From positions 1 to 33,364 of the forward strand of contig NZ_ANBD01000162.1 of assembly GCF_000341005.1 (NCBI RefSeq): a stretch of DNA of 33,364 nt. The letters are read 5' to 3'. Made by a program: the position numbers and the translations under genes. Of this stretch, positions 15,095 to 23,351 are shown piece after piece. The notes under the pieces were generated by a model. That model ran no database searches, was not told the origin of the DNA, and worked only from the letters and a program-made list of their open reading frames with translations. This DNA comes from Nocardiopsis alkaliphila YIM 80379 (GTDB lineage: Bacteria; Actinomycetota; Actinomycetes; Streptosporangiales; Streptosporangiaceae). Every line of letters begins with the position of its first letter. The first letter of the stretch is position 1.

Positions 15095-18000
15095 TCAGCT
15101 CAGGTGGACGATCAGGTCGCCACCCTCGACCCGCTGGGCGCCGTCGACCGCCACACGGGCGACCACGCCATCCTGTGGGGCGGTGATCGAGGCCTCCATC
15201 TTCATCGCCTCGATGGTGGCCACCGTGTCACCGGCCTCGACCTTGTCGCCCTTGGCCACCACGGGGGTGACCACACCGGCGAACGGGGCCGCGACCTGGG
15301 CGGGATCGTCCCGGTCGGCCTTCTCCGCCTCGTTCACCGCCGAGGCCAGCGAACGGTCTCGGATGTGCAGCGGACGCAGCTGGTCGTTGAGCGTGGTCAT
15401 CACGGTGCGCATACCACGCTCGTCCGGCTCGCTCACCGCCTGTAGCTTGATGAGCAAACGCACGCCCGGCTCCAGGTCGACCACGTGCTCCTCGCCCTCG
15501 CGTAGCCCGTAGAAGAAGTCCTGGCTGTCCAGCAGGCTGGTGTCGCCGTAGGCCGCCCGGTGCGACTCGAACTCCTTGGTGGGGCCGGCGAACAGCAGTC
15601 GGTTCAGGGTCGCCCGAGGCTCCTCGGCCAGACCGGCGCGGTCCACCGGGCTCAGTTCCACCGCCGCGCGCGGCTCACCACGACCGCGCAGCGCCTTGGT
15701 GCGGAAGGGCTCGGGCCACTCGCCCGGAGGCACCCCCAGTTCACCGCGCAGGAAGCCCACCACCGAGTCGGGCACGTCGAAGCGGTCCGGGTCCTTTTCG
15801 AACTCGTCCGGAGACACGCCCGCGCCCACCAGGTGCAGGGCCAGGTCACCGACGACCTTGGAGGAGGGGGTCACCTTCACCAAGCGGCCCAGCATGCGGT
15901 CGGCGGCCGCGTACATCGCCTCGATGTCCTCGAAGCGGTCGCCCAACCCCAGTGCGATCGCCTGGGTGCGCAGATTGGACAGCTGGCCGCCGGGGATCTC
16001 GTGGTGGTACACCCGCCCGGTCGGGGAGGCCAGGCCCGCCTCGAAGGGCGCGTAGACCCGGCGCACCGACTCCCAGTAGGGCTCCAACTCGTTGACGGCG
16101 TCCAAGGACAGCCCGGTGGGCGTCTCGGAATGGTCGAAGGCGGCCACGATCGCCGACAGCGACGGCTGCGACGTGGTGCCCGACATCGACGCCGCCGCGC
16201 CGTCCACGGCGTCGGCGCCCGCCTGCACGGCGGCCAGGTAGGTCGCCAGCTGGCCACCGGCGGGGTCATGGGTGTGCACGTGGACGGGCAGGTCGAACTC
16301 GCTGCGCAGGGCGGTGACCAAACGCTTGGCCGCCGGGGCGCGCAACAGACCGGCCATGTCCTTGATCGCGAGCACGTGCGCGCCCGCCTCCACGATCCGC
16401 TCGGCCAGCTTCAGGTAGTAGTCGAGGGTGTAGAGCTTCTCCGCCGGGTCCGAAAGGTCGGCGGTGTAGCACAGCGCCACCTCGGCCACACCGGTACCGG
16501 TCTCACGGACGGCGTCGATGGCCGGGCGCATCTGGTCGACGTCGTTGAGGGCGTCGAAGACGCGGAACACGTCCACCCCGGTCTTGGCGGCCTCACGCAC
16601 GAACGCGTCGGTCACCTCGGTGGGGTAGGGGGTGTAGCCGACGGTGTTGCGACCGCGCAGCAGCATCTGCAGGCAGATGTTGGGCACGGCCTCGCGCAGC
16701 GCCGCCAACCGGTCCCAGGGGTCCTCGGCCAAGAAGCGCAGTGCCACGTCGTAGGTGGCGCCGCCCCAGGCCTCCAGGGAGAGCAGTTCGGGCATGGTGT
16801 GGGCGACCGCCGGGGCGGCGGCCAGCAGGTCGCGGGTGCGTACCCGGGTGGCCAGCAGTGACTGGTGGGCGTCCCGGAAGGTGGTGTCGGTGACGCCCAG
16901 GTTCGGGGACTCACGCAGCCAACGGGCGAACCCCTCGGGGCCCAGCTCGTCCAGGCGCTGCTTGGAACCGGCCGGCGGTGCCTCCTGGGGCACGTGGGGC
17001 AGCTTCTCGGCGGGATCGAGCAGCTGGGGGCGTTCCCCGTGCGGCTTGTTCACCGTCACGTCGGCCAGGTAGGTGAGCAGACGGGTGCCACGGTCGGCGG
17101 AGGGACGGGCGGTGAGCAGCTGGGGGCGTTCCTCGATGAACGAGGTGGTGGCGCGACCGGCCCGGAAGTCCTCGTCCTCCAACACCGCCTGCAGGAAGGG
17201 GATGTTCGTGGAGATACCGCGGATACGGAACTCCGCGACCGCGCGGCGGGCCCGCCGGACCGCCGTGTCGAAGTCCCGGCCACGGCAGGTGAGCTTGACC
17301 AACAGGGAGTCGAAGTAGGCGCTGACCTCCGAACCGGCGGCCGCGGTACCGCCGTCCAGGCGGATCCCCGAACCACCGGGGGAGCGGTAGGCACTGATCG
17401 TGCCGGTGTCGGGACGGAACCCGTTGGCCGGGTCCTCGGTGGTGATGCGGCATTGGAGCGCGGCGCCGTGCACGACGACGTCGTCCTGGGACAGACCCAG
17501 GTCGGCCAGGCTCTCCCCGGCGGCGATACGGATCTGGGACTGCACGAGGTCGACGTCGGTGACCTCTTCGGTGACGGTGTGCTCCACCTGGATGCGCGGG
17601 TTCATCTCGATGAACACGTGCGAGCCGTCCTTACCGACCAGGAACTCCACGGTGCCGGCGTTGCGGTAGCCGATCTCCTGGGCCAGGCGCACCGCGTCGC
17701 GGCACATGCGATCGCGCAGGTCGGGGTCCAGGTTCGGGGCGGGGGCCAGCTCCACCACCTTCTGGTGGCGTCGTTGCACCGAACAGTCGCGCTCGTACAG
17801 GTGGATGACGCCGCCCTGGCCATCGGCCAGGATCTGCACCTCGATGTGGCGGGGGTCCACCACGGCCCGTTCCAGGAACACTGTGGGGTCGCCGAAGGCC
17901 GTCTCCGCCTCACGCATGGCGGCCTCGATCGCTTCCCGCAGCTCCTCCGCGGTGTCCACCCGGCGCATGCCTCGGCCACCGCCGCCGGCCACGGCCTTGA

Positions 18001-18469
18001 CGAACAGGGGGAATCCGACCGTCCGGGAGGCCTCCATCAGGGCCTCCAGGTCGGTGGAGGGCTCGGAGGACTCCAGGACGGGGATGCCGGCCCGGCGCGC
18101 GGAGTCGATCGCCGTGGCCTTGTTACCGGTCAGCTCCAGTACCTCGGCGGGCGGGCCGACGAAGGTGATACCGGCCTCCGCGCAGGCCCGCGCCAGTTCC
18201 GGGTTCTCCGAAAGGAATCCGTACCCGGGGTAGACGGCGTCCGCGCCGGCCTCGACGGCGGCGCTGACGATCTCCTCCACCGACAGGTAGGCCCGGACCG
18301 GGTGTCCCGGTTCCCCGATCTGGTAGGCCTGGTCGGCCTTGAGCCGGTGCAGGGAATTGCGGTCCTCGTAGGGGAAGACCGCCACGGTCCTGGCGCCCAG
18401 TTCGTGCCCCGCGCGTAGGGCGCGGATCGCGATCTCACCGCGGTTGGCCACCAGTATCTTTCGGAACAT
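15095..18469 (-). CDS. pyc: pyruvate carboxylase
   Basis: This 1124-residue single-chain, biotin-dependent enzyme converts pyruvate, bicarbonate and ATP to oxaloacetate, refilling the TCA cycle. The biotin carboxylase domain (about 1-450) shows FRKILVANRGEIA, the Gly-rich ATP loop AGGGGRGMR (161-169) and EMNPRIQVEHTVTE (288-301). The carboxyltransferase domain starts near 525 with GVTDTTFRDAHQS (RDAHQS at 532-537). The C-terminal biotinyl domain carries EAMKME, with biotinylated Lys1090, 34 residues from the end. Length is normal. The ATG has AGGAGG 8 nt upstream. The gene stands alone, flanked by two PF04672 methyltransferases, with its own terminator. Confidence 0.97.
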   Translation of the reverse strand: MFRKILVANRGEIAIRALRAGHELGARTVAVFPYEDRNSLHRLKADQAYQIGEPGHPVRAYLSVEEIVSAAVEAGADAVYPGYGFLSENPELARACAEAGITFVGPPAEVLELTGNKATAIDSARRAGIPVLESSEPSTDLEALMEASRTVGFPLFVKAVAGGGGRGMRRVDTAEELREAIEAAMREAETAFGDPTVFLERAVVDPRHIEVQILADGQGGVIHLYERDCSVQRRHQKVVELAPAPNLDPDLRDRMCRDAVRLAQEIGYRNAGTVEFLVGKDGSHVFIEMNPRIQVEHTVTEEVTDVDLVQSQIRIAAGESLADLGLSQDDVVVHGAALQCRITTEDPANGFRPDTGTISAYRSPGGSGIRLDGGTAAAGSEVSAYFDSLLVKLTCRGRDFDTAVRRARRAVAEFRIRGISTNIPFLQAVLEDEDFRAGRATTSFIEERPQLLTARPSADRGTRLLTYLADVTVNKPHGERPQLLDPAEKLPHVPQEAPPAGSKQRLDELGPEGFARWLRESPNLGVTDTTFRDAHQSLLATRVRTRDLLAAAPAVAHTMPELLSLEAWGGATYDVALRFLAEDPWDRLAALREAVPNICLQMLLRGRNTVGYTPYPTEVTDAFVREAAKTGVDVFRVFDALNDVDQMRPAIDAVRETGTGVAEVALCYTADLSDPAEKLYTLDYYLKLAERIVEAGAHVLAIKDMAGLLRAPAAKRLVTALRSEFDLPVHVHTHDPAGGQLATYLAAVQAGADAVDGAAASMSGTTSQPSLSAIVAAFDHSETPTGLSLDAVNELEPYWESVRRVYAPFEAGLASPTGRVYHHEIPGGQLSNLRTQAIALGLGDRFEDIEAMYAAADRMLGRLVKVTPSSKVVGDLALHLVGAGVSPDEFEKDPDRFDVPDSVVGFLRGELGVPPGEWPEPFRTKALRGRGEPRAAVELSPVDRAGLAEEPRATLNRLLFAGPTKEFESHRAAYGDTSLLDSQDFFYGLREGEEHVVDLEPGVRLLIKLQAVSEPDERGMRTVMTTLNDQLRPLHIRDRSLASAVNEAEKADRDDPAQVAAPFAGVVTPVVAKGDKVEAGDTVATIEAMKMEASITAPQDGVVARVAVDGAQRVEGGDLIVHLS

Positions 18470-18767
18470 GTCCGATGCCTCCTGAATTCGTGCGGCGCCG
18501 CCCTCGCCGGCCCCATCGCCGGTGGTCGGCGGGGACGGGCCGTCGTGGCCCGAATCGCCCCGCCAGGGCCATCTGCGGAACCCTAACGACCCTGGGTGCC
18601 GGCGTTTTCGCCTGGGGGCCCGTTTGCGGAGCGGTTCTTCGGAGAATACAAAGACGGTGTTCTTTATGTGAGAAAAGAACGCTTTCTTCTCTGGGTCGGA
18701 GTGTTGTGGAACACGGTCGAAAGGCCTCTGGTGGTCTATTCGATTTCACATACTGGACACCGGCCGT
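18470..18767. other. 298-bp gap with AT-richer stretch and two dyads
   Basis: This gap separates the methyltransferase copy 2 stop from the pyc start. Positions about 18630-18755 are visibly poorer in GC than the rest of the window. Two perfect inverted repeats stand out: GTTCTTT/AAAGAAC (18659-18665 and 18674-18680) and GTGTT/AACAC (18701-18705 and 18710-18714). The pyc promoter probably lies here, but no convincing -35/-10 pair could be assigned. A forward open frame through it has no recognisable features and is not called. Confidence 0.4.
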
Positions 18768-19565
18768 TCAGGGCTTGCGAGCCACCGCGCCGAACTCGTC
18801 CACCAGTCGAGGTTCACCGACCTCGGTGGGGTCCGGTCGCCATCTGGGAATCGACACCAGCCCCGGCTCCACCCACTCCAACCCCTCGAAGAACGCGGCG
18901 ATCCGCTCCGGGGCGCGTAGCACGATGGGGTTGTCGGCGCTCTGGTTCCACTGGCGCACCGCCTCGCGCATGGCCGGCCCGGTGGCGGCGTCGGTGGCGT
19001 GGGTGAGGACCACGTGGCTACCGGAGGGCAGTGCCAAGACCAACTCCCGGACGATGTCGTAGGCGGTGTCGTCGGTGATGTGGAAGAGCACGCCCAGCAG
19101 GGAAAGGCCCACCGGTTCGGACAGGTCCAGGGTCTGCGCGGCACCGCGCAGGATGGTCTCGGGGTCGCGCAGGTCGGCCTCCACGTAGGCGGTGCGTCCC
19201 TCGGGCGCGCTGGTCAGCAGGGCTCGCGCGTGGGCCAGGACCAGGGGATCGTGGTCGACGTAGACGATCCGGGACTCCGGGGCCACCGATTGGGCCACCT
19301 GGTGGATGTTGTTCGCGGTGGGCAGGCCGGTGCCGATGTCGAGGAACTGGCGGATCCCGCGCTCTTGGGCCAGGAAACGGATCGTGCGTTCGAGGAAGGC
19401 ACGGTTCTGTACCGCCATGTCCCCGATCATCGGTAGTACGGATAGGATCCGGTCGCCCATCGCCCGGTCCGCGGGGTAGTTGTCCTTGCCACCGAGCCAG
19501 TAGTCGTAGACGCGTGCCGAGTGCGGTACGTCGGTGTTCGGGGTGTCCTGGGGGGTGTTCGTCAT
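18768..19565 (-). CDS. PF04672 (DUF574) SAM-dependent methyltransferase, copy 2
   Basis: This 265-residue paralogue of the protein at 14098-14901 shares PHSARVYDYWLGGKDNYPAD, the SAM motif RQFLDIGTGLP, and IVYVDHDPLVLAHARALL. It ends in the same ARKP/GRKP tail. The ATG (19563-19565) has a GGAGAGG ribosome binding site. It lies on the same strand as the esterase gene upstream, 133 bp away. The enzyme family is certain; the methyl acceptor is not known. Confidence 0.9.
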   Translation of the reverse strand: MTNTPQDTPNTDVPHSARVYDYWLGGKDNYPADRAMGDRILSVLPMIGDMAVQNRAFLERTIRFLAQERGIRQFLDIGTGLPTANNIHQVAQSVAPESRIVYVDHDPLVLAHARALLTSAPEGRTAYVEADLRDPETILRGAAQTLDLSEPVGLSLLGVLFHITDDTAYDIVRELVLALPSGSHVVLTHATDAATGPAMREAVRQWNQSADNPIVLRAPERIAAFFEGLEWVEPGLVSIPRWRPDPTEVGEPRLVDEFGAVARKP

Positions 19566-19698
19566 GAGGTCCTCTCCTCGCCGTGCGCCGACAGCATAGG
19601 GCGTGCCCGAGGCCCGAAGGGGGCGGGGTTCCAGGCCTTGGGCGCGGAGTCGATCGCCCCCGGACGCTCTGCTCCGAGCGGGGTTCGAGGGGGCGGGC

Positions 19699-20643
19699 TC
19701 AGGGGCGTGGGGGAGTACTCAAGGCCGAGCGCAACGCCGTGACCTGTGCGCCCAGGAACGCGCGGGTCACCTTCGCGGTGGGAAAGACCGCCTCGAACCC
19801 GTGGAAGGCTCCCTTCACGACGTGGACCTCGCAGGGCACCCCGGCGGCGCGCAACCGCTCGGCGTAGGCCAGGTCCTCGTCGTGGAACAGGTCCAAGGTG
19901 CCCACCCCGATCCACGCCGGAGGCAACCCGGACAGGTCCTCGCCTCTCGCGGGCGCGGCGTAGGGGGAGACCCCTGATCCGCCGGGGGATCGGTTCAGGT
20001 AGGTCCGCCACGCGAAGCGGTTGTCGGCCACCGACCACAGACGGGTGGGAAGGGCGTCCAGGTCCGTGCGCAGGGTGGTGCGGTCGTCCAACATGGGGTA
20101 GACGAGCAGTTGGAACAGTGGCCGGGGACCACCGCGATCACGGCACATCAACGCCAGTGCCGCGGTGATGCCTCCGCCGGCGCTGGCACCGCCGATCACC
20201 ACCCGATCGGGATCCACGTCCAGTCGTTCGGCGCCGGTCACCAGCCAGGACAGGACGGCGTGGGCGTCCTCGACCGGGGCCGGAGCGGTGTGCGGCGGTG
20301 CCTTGCGGTAGCGCGGGGCGACCACGGTGACGCCGAGTTCGCGCGCGAACCCGATGCTGCCGGCCTCGTCCTGGATCGGACTGCCGAACAGGAAGCCGCC
20401 GCCGTGGTTCCACAGCAGTACCGGTGTGGGTCCTCGCCGCGAACGGGGACGGTACAGACGCACCGAGACCGGCGGGGCGCCCCGGGAACCGGGGACGGTG
20501 TGTTCCTCGATCCGTATGTCGGCCGGGGCGCGGCGCGGGCGCATGCGTTCGGACGCCCACCGAAACAGGTGCACGGTGCGCGGTCCCAAGGGAAGCGGAG
20601 GCAGGAATCGGGCGAGGGACAGGTCGGGGTGCAGCTGGGGCAT
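19699..20643 (-). CDS. alpha/beta hydrolase, HSL-type esterase/lipase
   Basis: This 314-residue esterase of the hormone-sensitive lipase family (bacterial family IV) hydrolyses carboxyl esters. The oxyanion-hole motif HGGG is at 80-83, the nucleophile Ser154 lies in GGASAGG, and the remaining triad members are Asp251 (GTLDLFHDED) and His281 (GAFHGFE). There is no signal peptide, so it is probably cytoplasmic. The ATG has GAGGAA 5 nt upstream. It starts 33 nt after the TetR gene on the same strand, so the two probably form an operon controlled by that regulator. The natural substrate is unknown. Confidence 0.92.
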   Translation of the reverse strand: MPQLHPDLSLARFLPPLPLGPRTVHLFRWASERMRPRRAPADIRIEEHTVPGSRGAPPVSVRLYRPRSRRGPTPVLLWNHGGGFLFGSPIQDEAGSIGFARELGVTVVAPRYRKAPPHTAPAPVEDAHAVLSWLVTGAERLDVDPDRVVIGGASAGGGITAALALMCRDRGGPRPLFQLLVYPMLDDRTTLRTDLDALPTRLWSVADNRFAWRTYLNRSPGGSGVSPYAAPARGEDLSGLPPAWIGVGTLDLFHDEDLAYAERLRAAGVPCEVHVVKGAFHGFEAVFPTAKVTRAFLGAQVTALRSALSTPPRP

Positions 20644-20676
20644 CGGGTTCCTCGGGTGCCGGTGGTGGAGAACGGG

Positions 20677-21270
20677 TCAAACGCCCGCGTCGGTGACGGG
20701 GCCCAGGCCGTGGTCGACGGTGCCCAGGGCGGCCCGCACCAGGTCGGCCATGTCCTCGCTCTGGCCCTCCTGGGCGGCGAACCGTTCCGCGGCCACCCGT
20801 AGCGCCACGTTGATCGCGGCGGCCTGGACTCGGACGAAGAGCGCGTCGGGGGCGGCCCCGGCACGTTCGGCGATGGCCTCGGCGAAGATCTCCTCCGCGC
20901 TGTGGTGGACCTCCAACCACACGGCCATGAGGCCGGGTTCGGTGCGGGTCATCCGGATGAGGTCGAGCATCGACGCCAACGGCTGTTCCCCGATGTCGTC
21001 GAAGGCCTCGGACCGCTCCAGGTATTCGGTCAGGGACAGCTCCGGGGGCCAAGAACGCAACCGGCGCGCCATGAGGTCGAGTCCGCCGGTGAGCAGGGGG
21101 CGCACACAGCTCTCCTTGCTCGGGAAGTAGCGCCACAGGGTCCGGGCGGAGATGCCGAGCTCGCGGGCGATGTCCTCACCGGTGGTCGCGGACACGCCTT
21201 TGGCGGTGAACAGTTCCACCGCGACGTGGGCGATCTGCGTGCGCACGACTTCCCTGCGGCGGTCACTCAT
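20677..21270 (-). CDS. TetR-family transcriptional regulator
   Basis: This 197-residue repressor has a TetR-type N-terminal DNA-binding domain: VVRTQIAHVAVELFTAKGVS followed by TTGEDIARELGISARTLWRY with recognition helix around ISARTLWRYF. The C-terminal helical ligand domain is typical of ligand-binding TetR proteins but gives no ligand identity. The ATG at 21268-21270 begins MSDRRREVVRTQ; its ribosome binding site is weak. It is divergent from the SDR gene across 198 bp holding a 33-bp dyad, and is followed closely by the esterase gene, so it likely controls itself, the esterase and the SDR. Confidence 0.92.
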   Translation of the reverse strand: MSDRRREVVRTQIAHVAVELFTAKGVSATTGEDIARELGISARTLWRYFPSKESCVRPLLTGGLDLMARRLRSWPPELSLTEYLERSEAFDDIGEQPLASMLDLIRMTRTEPGLMAVWLEVHHSAEEIFAEAIAERAGAAPDALFVRVQAAAINVALRVAAERFAAQEGQSEDMADLVRAALGTVDHGLGPVTDAGV

Positions 21271-21366
21271 GGGCGGCCGTCCCCGATTCGTGGAGGAGGC
21301 CCGGGTGTGTGTCAAGGAAACCTCCCGCCGGCTGCGTTTCCACCTTATCGATCCGGATCTCGCCTG

Positions 21367-21399
21367 AAGAATATTTGTCTGCAAGCGACAAAAAATCTT
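21367..21399. promoter_or_regulatory. 33-bp dyad, probable TetR operator
   Basis: The arms AAGAATATTTGTC (21367-21379) and GACAAAAAATCTT (21387-21399) match as inverted repeats at 11 of 13 positions around a 7-bp centre. The inner TTTGTC/GACAAA part is perfect. It sits between the divergent TetR and SDR genes and overlaps the SDR promoter. Confidence 0.75.
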
Positions 21400-21404
21400 A
21401 GTGT
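21375..21404 (+). promoter_or_regulatory. candidate SDR promoter overlapped by TetR dyad
   Basis: TTGTCT (21375-21380) and TAGTGT (21399-21404) are separated by 18 bp. The start would be near 21411, about 58 nt before the SDR ATG. The operator covers the -35 and spacer. Confidence 0.45.
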
Positions 21405-21468
21405 GACACGAAGAGAGATCAGCGGGCCCGGAACCGCCGGACCCGTCCACGACGGAGAGGTAACCCTC

Positions 21469-22227
21469 ATGACGGGTCTGGAGAACAAGAACGCCATCGT
21501 CACCGGGGGCGGTTCCGGCATCGGCCGCGCCACCGCCCTGAGACTCGCCGAGGCGGGAGCCCGGATCCTGGTCGCCGACCTCGACGCCGACGCCACCCGC
21601 CAGACCGTCGAACAGGTCCGTGCCGCCGGTGGCACCGTCCAGAGCGTGGTCGGCGACCTCAGCGACCCCAAGGTGGTGGAAGAAGTCGTCGCCACCGCCG
21701 TCGACCGTCTCGGCGGGATCGACGTCCTGATCAACAACGCGGGCATCATGGACGACATGTCCGCCACCGCCGACGTCAGCGACGAGGTCTGGGAGCGGGT
21801 CCTGCGGATCAACCTCACCGCCCCCTTCCTGCTCACCCGCGCGGTCCTGCCGCACATGACCGCGCAGCAGAAGGGCTCCATCGTCTTCACCGCCTCGGAG
21901 GCCTCCCTGCGCGGCGGCGCCTCGGGGGCCGCCTACACCGCCTCCAAACACGGTGTGGTCGGCCTGGTCAAGTCCACCTCGGTCATGTACCGGGATCAGG
22001 GGATCCGGGTGAACGCCGTGGCCCCGGGCGGCGTCGCCACGGGGATCAGTGTCCAGGCCGACCCCGGGGCCCACGGCCCGACCACCTTGGGGCGTTACAT
22101 GGGCAACATGGGCCGGATCGCCGAATCCGCCGAACTCGCCGCCGCCATCGTCTTCCTGGCCTCCGAGGCCGCGAGCAACGTCAACGGCGTGATCCTGCCG
22201 GTGGACGGCGGCTGGTCCGCCGTTTGA
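21469..22227 (+). CDS. short-chain dehydrogenase/reductase
   Basis: This 252-residue classical SDR is an NAD(P)-dependent oxidoreductase with a Rossmann fold. The cofactor motif TGGGSGIG spans 12-19, LINNAG is at 87-92, and the catalytic triad is Ser143, Tyr156 and Lys160 (YTASK). The C-terminal IVFLASEAASNVNGVILPVD is typical of tetrameric SDRs. An acidic Asp37 at the end of strand 2 favours NAD over NADP. The ATG follows GGAGAGG by 8 nt. It is divergent from the TetR gene and probably under its control. Substrate is unknown. Confidence 0.93.
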   Translation: MTGLENKNAIVTGGGSGIGRATALRLAEAGARILVADLDADATRQTVEQVRAAGGTVQSVVGDLSDPKVVEEVVATAVDRLGGIDVLINNAGIMDDMSATADVSDEVWERVLRINLTAPFLLTRAVLPHMTAQQKGSIVFTASEASLRGGASGAAYTASKHGVVGLVKSTSVMYRDQGIRVNAVAPGGVATGISVQADPGAHGPTTLGRYMGNMGRIAESAELAAAIVFLASEAASNVNGVILPVDGGWSAV

Positions 22228-22266
22228 GCGTACTTTGCTCCGAAACCGCTGGTGGGGCCCGTTCGC

Positions 22267-22311
22267 GCCCCCGGTCCACGGACGCCTCCTGAGTGTCCGT
22301 GGACCGGGGGC
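22267..22311. terminator. perfect 17-bp hairpin between convergent SDR and lipase genes
   Basis: The arms 22267-22283 and 22295-22311 are perfectly complementary over 17 bp, with an 11-nt loop. The hairpin lies 39 nt after the SDR stop, facing the lipase stop at 22429, and probably ends transcription in both directions. Confidence 0.8.
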
Positions 22312-22428
22312 CTCACACCGAGCCCGTCGGAACGGTGATGGTTCTCAAGGGGAGACGCTCTTGGCCGAACGGGGCCGCCGCGCGTTCGACGGGACGCCTG
22401 GAGCCTGGGGTAGGGGAGAGGGCGCGGA

Positions 22429-23244
22429 TCAGTCCAGGCTGTGCTCCTCCAACCAGGCCAGGACCAGCTCGAGCACCTCGTCACCGGCCTTTTCATGCAG
22501 GAGTTCATGGCGCCCACCCTCCACCAGGTGCAGGGTGATGTCCGAGGACGGTGACCGTTGCGCGAACCGGACGCTCTGTTCGTGGTCGGTGAAGGTGTCC
22601 GCGGTCCCATGCGCCACCAGACACGGGGTCCGCCACTGGTCCAAGTCTTGCCAGATCCGTTCCGAGGTGCGCAGCACCCCCGCCGCCACCCGCATCGACG
22701 CACGACCGGTGAACAGCATCGGGTCCCCGTTCACCCGTTTTCCCGGTGTGCGTCGCCTTCGTCGAGCCCTGGGGCGCGGAGCGGGAAGGTGCGGGAACAG
22801 CGAGGCGACCAGTCCCGCCGTCAGACAGACCCCGGGTGGGGCCGGTGGCAGGAACCCGGGTCCGGTCAGGACCGCGCCTCGCACCCCCTGGGGGGCGGTG
22901 AGCACACTGGCCGCGCTCACCAACCCGCCGAGCGAATGGCCGAACAGCAGTACCGGCGACCCACGCTCCAGCATGAGGCCACGCAGGGCCGCGTGGTCGG
23001 CCACGGCCCGCACCACGTCCACCGATCCCCGGCGGCCGGGCGCGTGGCCGTGTCCCTCCAGGTCCATCGCCCACACCTCGAAGCCCAGCCCCAGCAGGCG
23101 TGGAATGAGTCGCTGGTATCCGTGCACGTAGCGCTCGGCGTACTCGCCGAAACCGTGCTGGAGCTGTACCAGGGCCCGGGGCGTCGCGTCCGGCTCCCAT
23201 ACGTGGACCCTGGCCGACCCCAGCGCGAAACTCCTGTCACCCAA
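22429..23244 (-). CDS. alpha/beta hydrolase, monoacylglycerol-lipase-like
   Basis: This 271-residue hydrolase of the monoacylglycerol lipase/lysophospholipase type has the oxyanion motif HGFGE (30-34), nucleophile Ser104 in FGHSLGG, Asp216 in HGTADTF and His246 in GGRHELLHE, a full catalytic triad. The strand motif AMDLEGHGHAPGRRG also fits the family. No signal peptide is seen. In the cap region (about 154-170) there is an unusually Arg/Pro-rich stretch, PRPRARRRRRTPGKR. The start is uncertain: a TTG at 23244 gives the family-like N-terminus and there is no in-frame ATG or GTG nearby. The Old Yellow Enzyme gene lies 107 bp upstream on the same strand. Confidence 0.85.
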   Translation of the reverse strand: MGDRSFALGSARVHVWEPDATPRALVQLQHGFGEYAERYVHGYQRLIPRLLGLGFEVWAMDLEGHGHAPGRRGSVDVVRAVADHAALRGLMLERGSPVLLFGHSLGGLVSAASVLTAPQGVRGAVLTGPGFLPPAPPGVCLTAGLVASLFPHLPAPRPRARRRRRTPGKRVNGDPMLFTGRASMRVAAGVLRTSERIWQDLDQWRTPCLVAHGTADTFTDHEQSVRFAQRSPSSDITLHLVEGGRHELLHEKAGDEVLELVLAWLEEHSLD

Positions 23245-23351
23245 CGTCGCCCGTCCCTTTCCTCGCGGTGCGCCGGGCCCATCCTCGCGCAGCGCCGCCG
23301 GCGAAGGGGCGGCCGGGGTCGGCTCCGTCGCTCAGGGGCGTCGCTCCGTGC

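Noticed and set aside
16865-18418. 517-codon open frame on the plus strand antisense to pyruvate carboxylase
   Set aside because: It mirrors the pyc coding frame, has the Gly/Val/His/Gln-rich composition typical of high-GC antisense frames, no ribosome binding site, and no recognisable domain.
18596-19006. Forward open frame through the AT-richer gap before pyc
   Set aside because: It lacks a ribosome binding site, runs into the antisense of the methyltransferase, and shows no known motif. A short peptide cannot be wholly excluded.
23318-23350. Short direct repeat CTCAGGGGCG near the OYE stop
   Set aside because: Two 10-bp copies in GC-rich spacer DNA; no sign of function or mobility.
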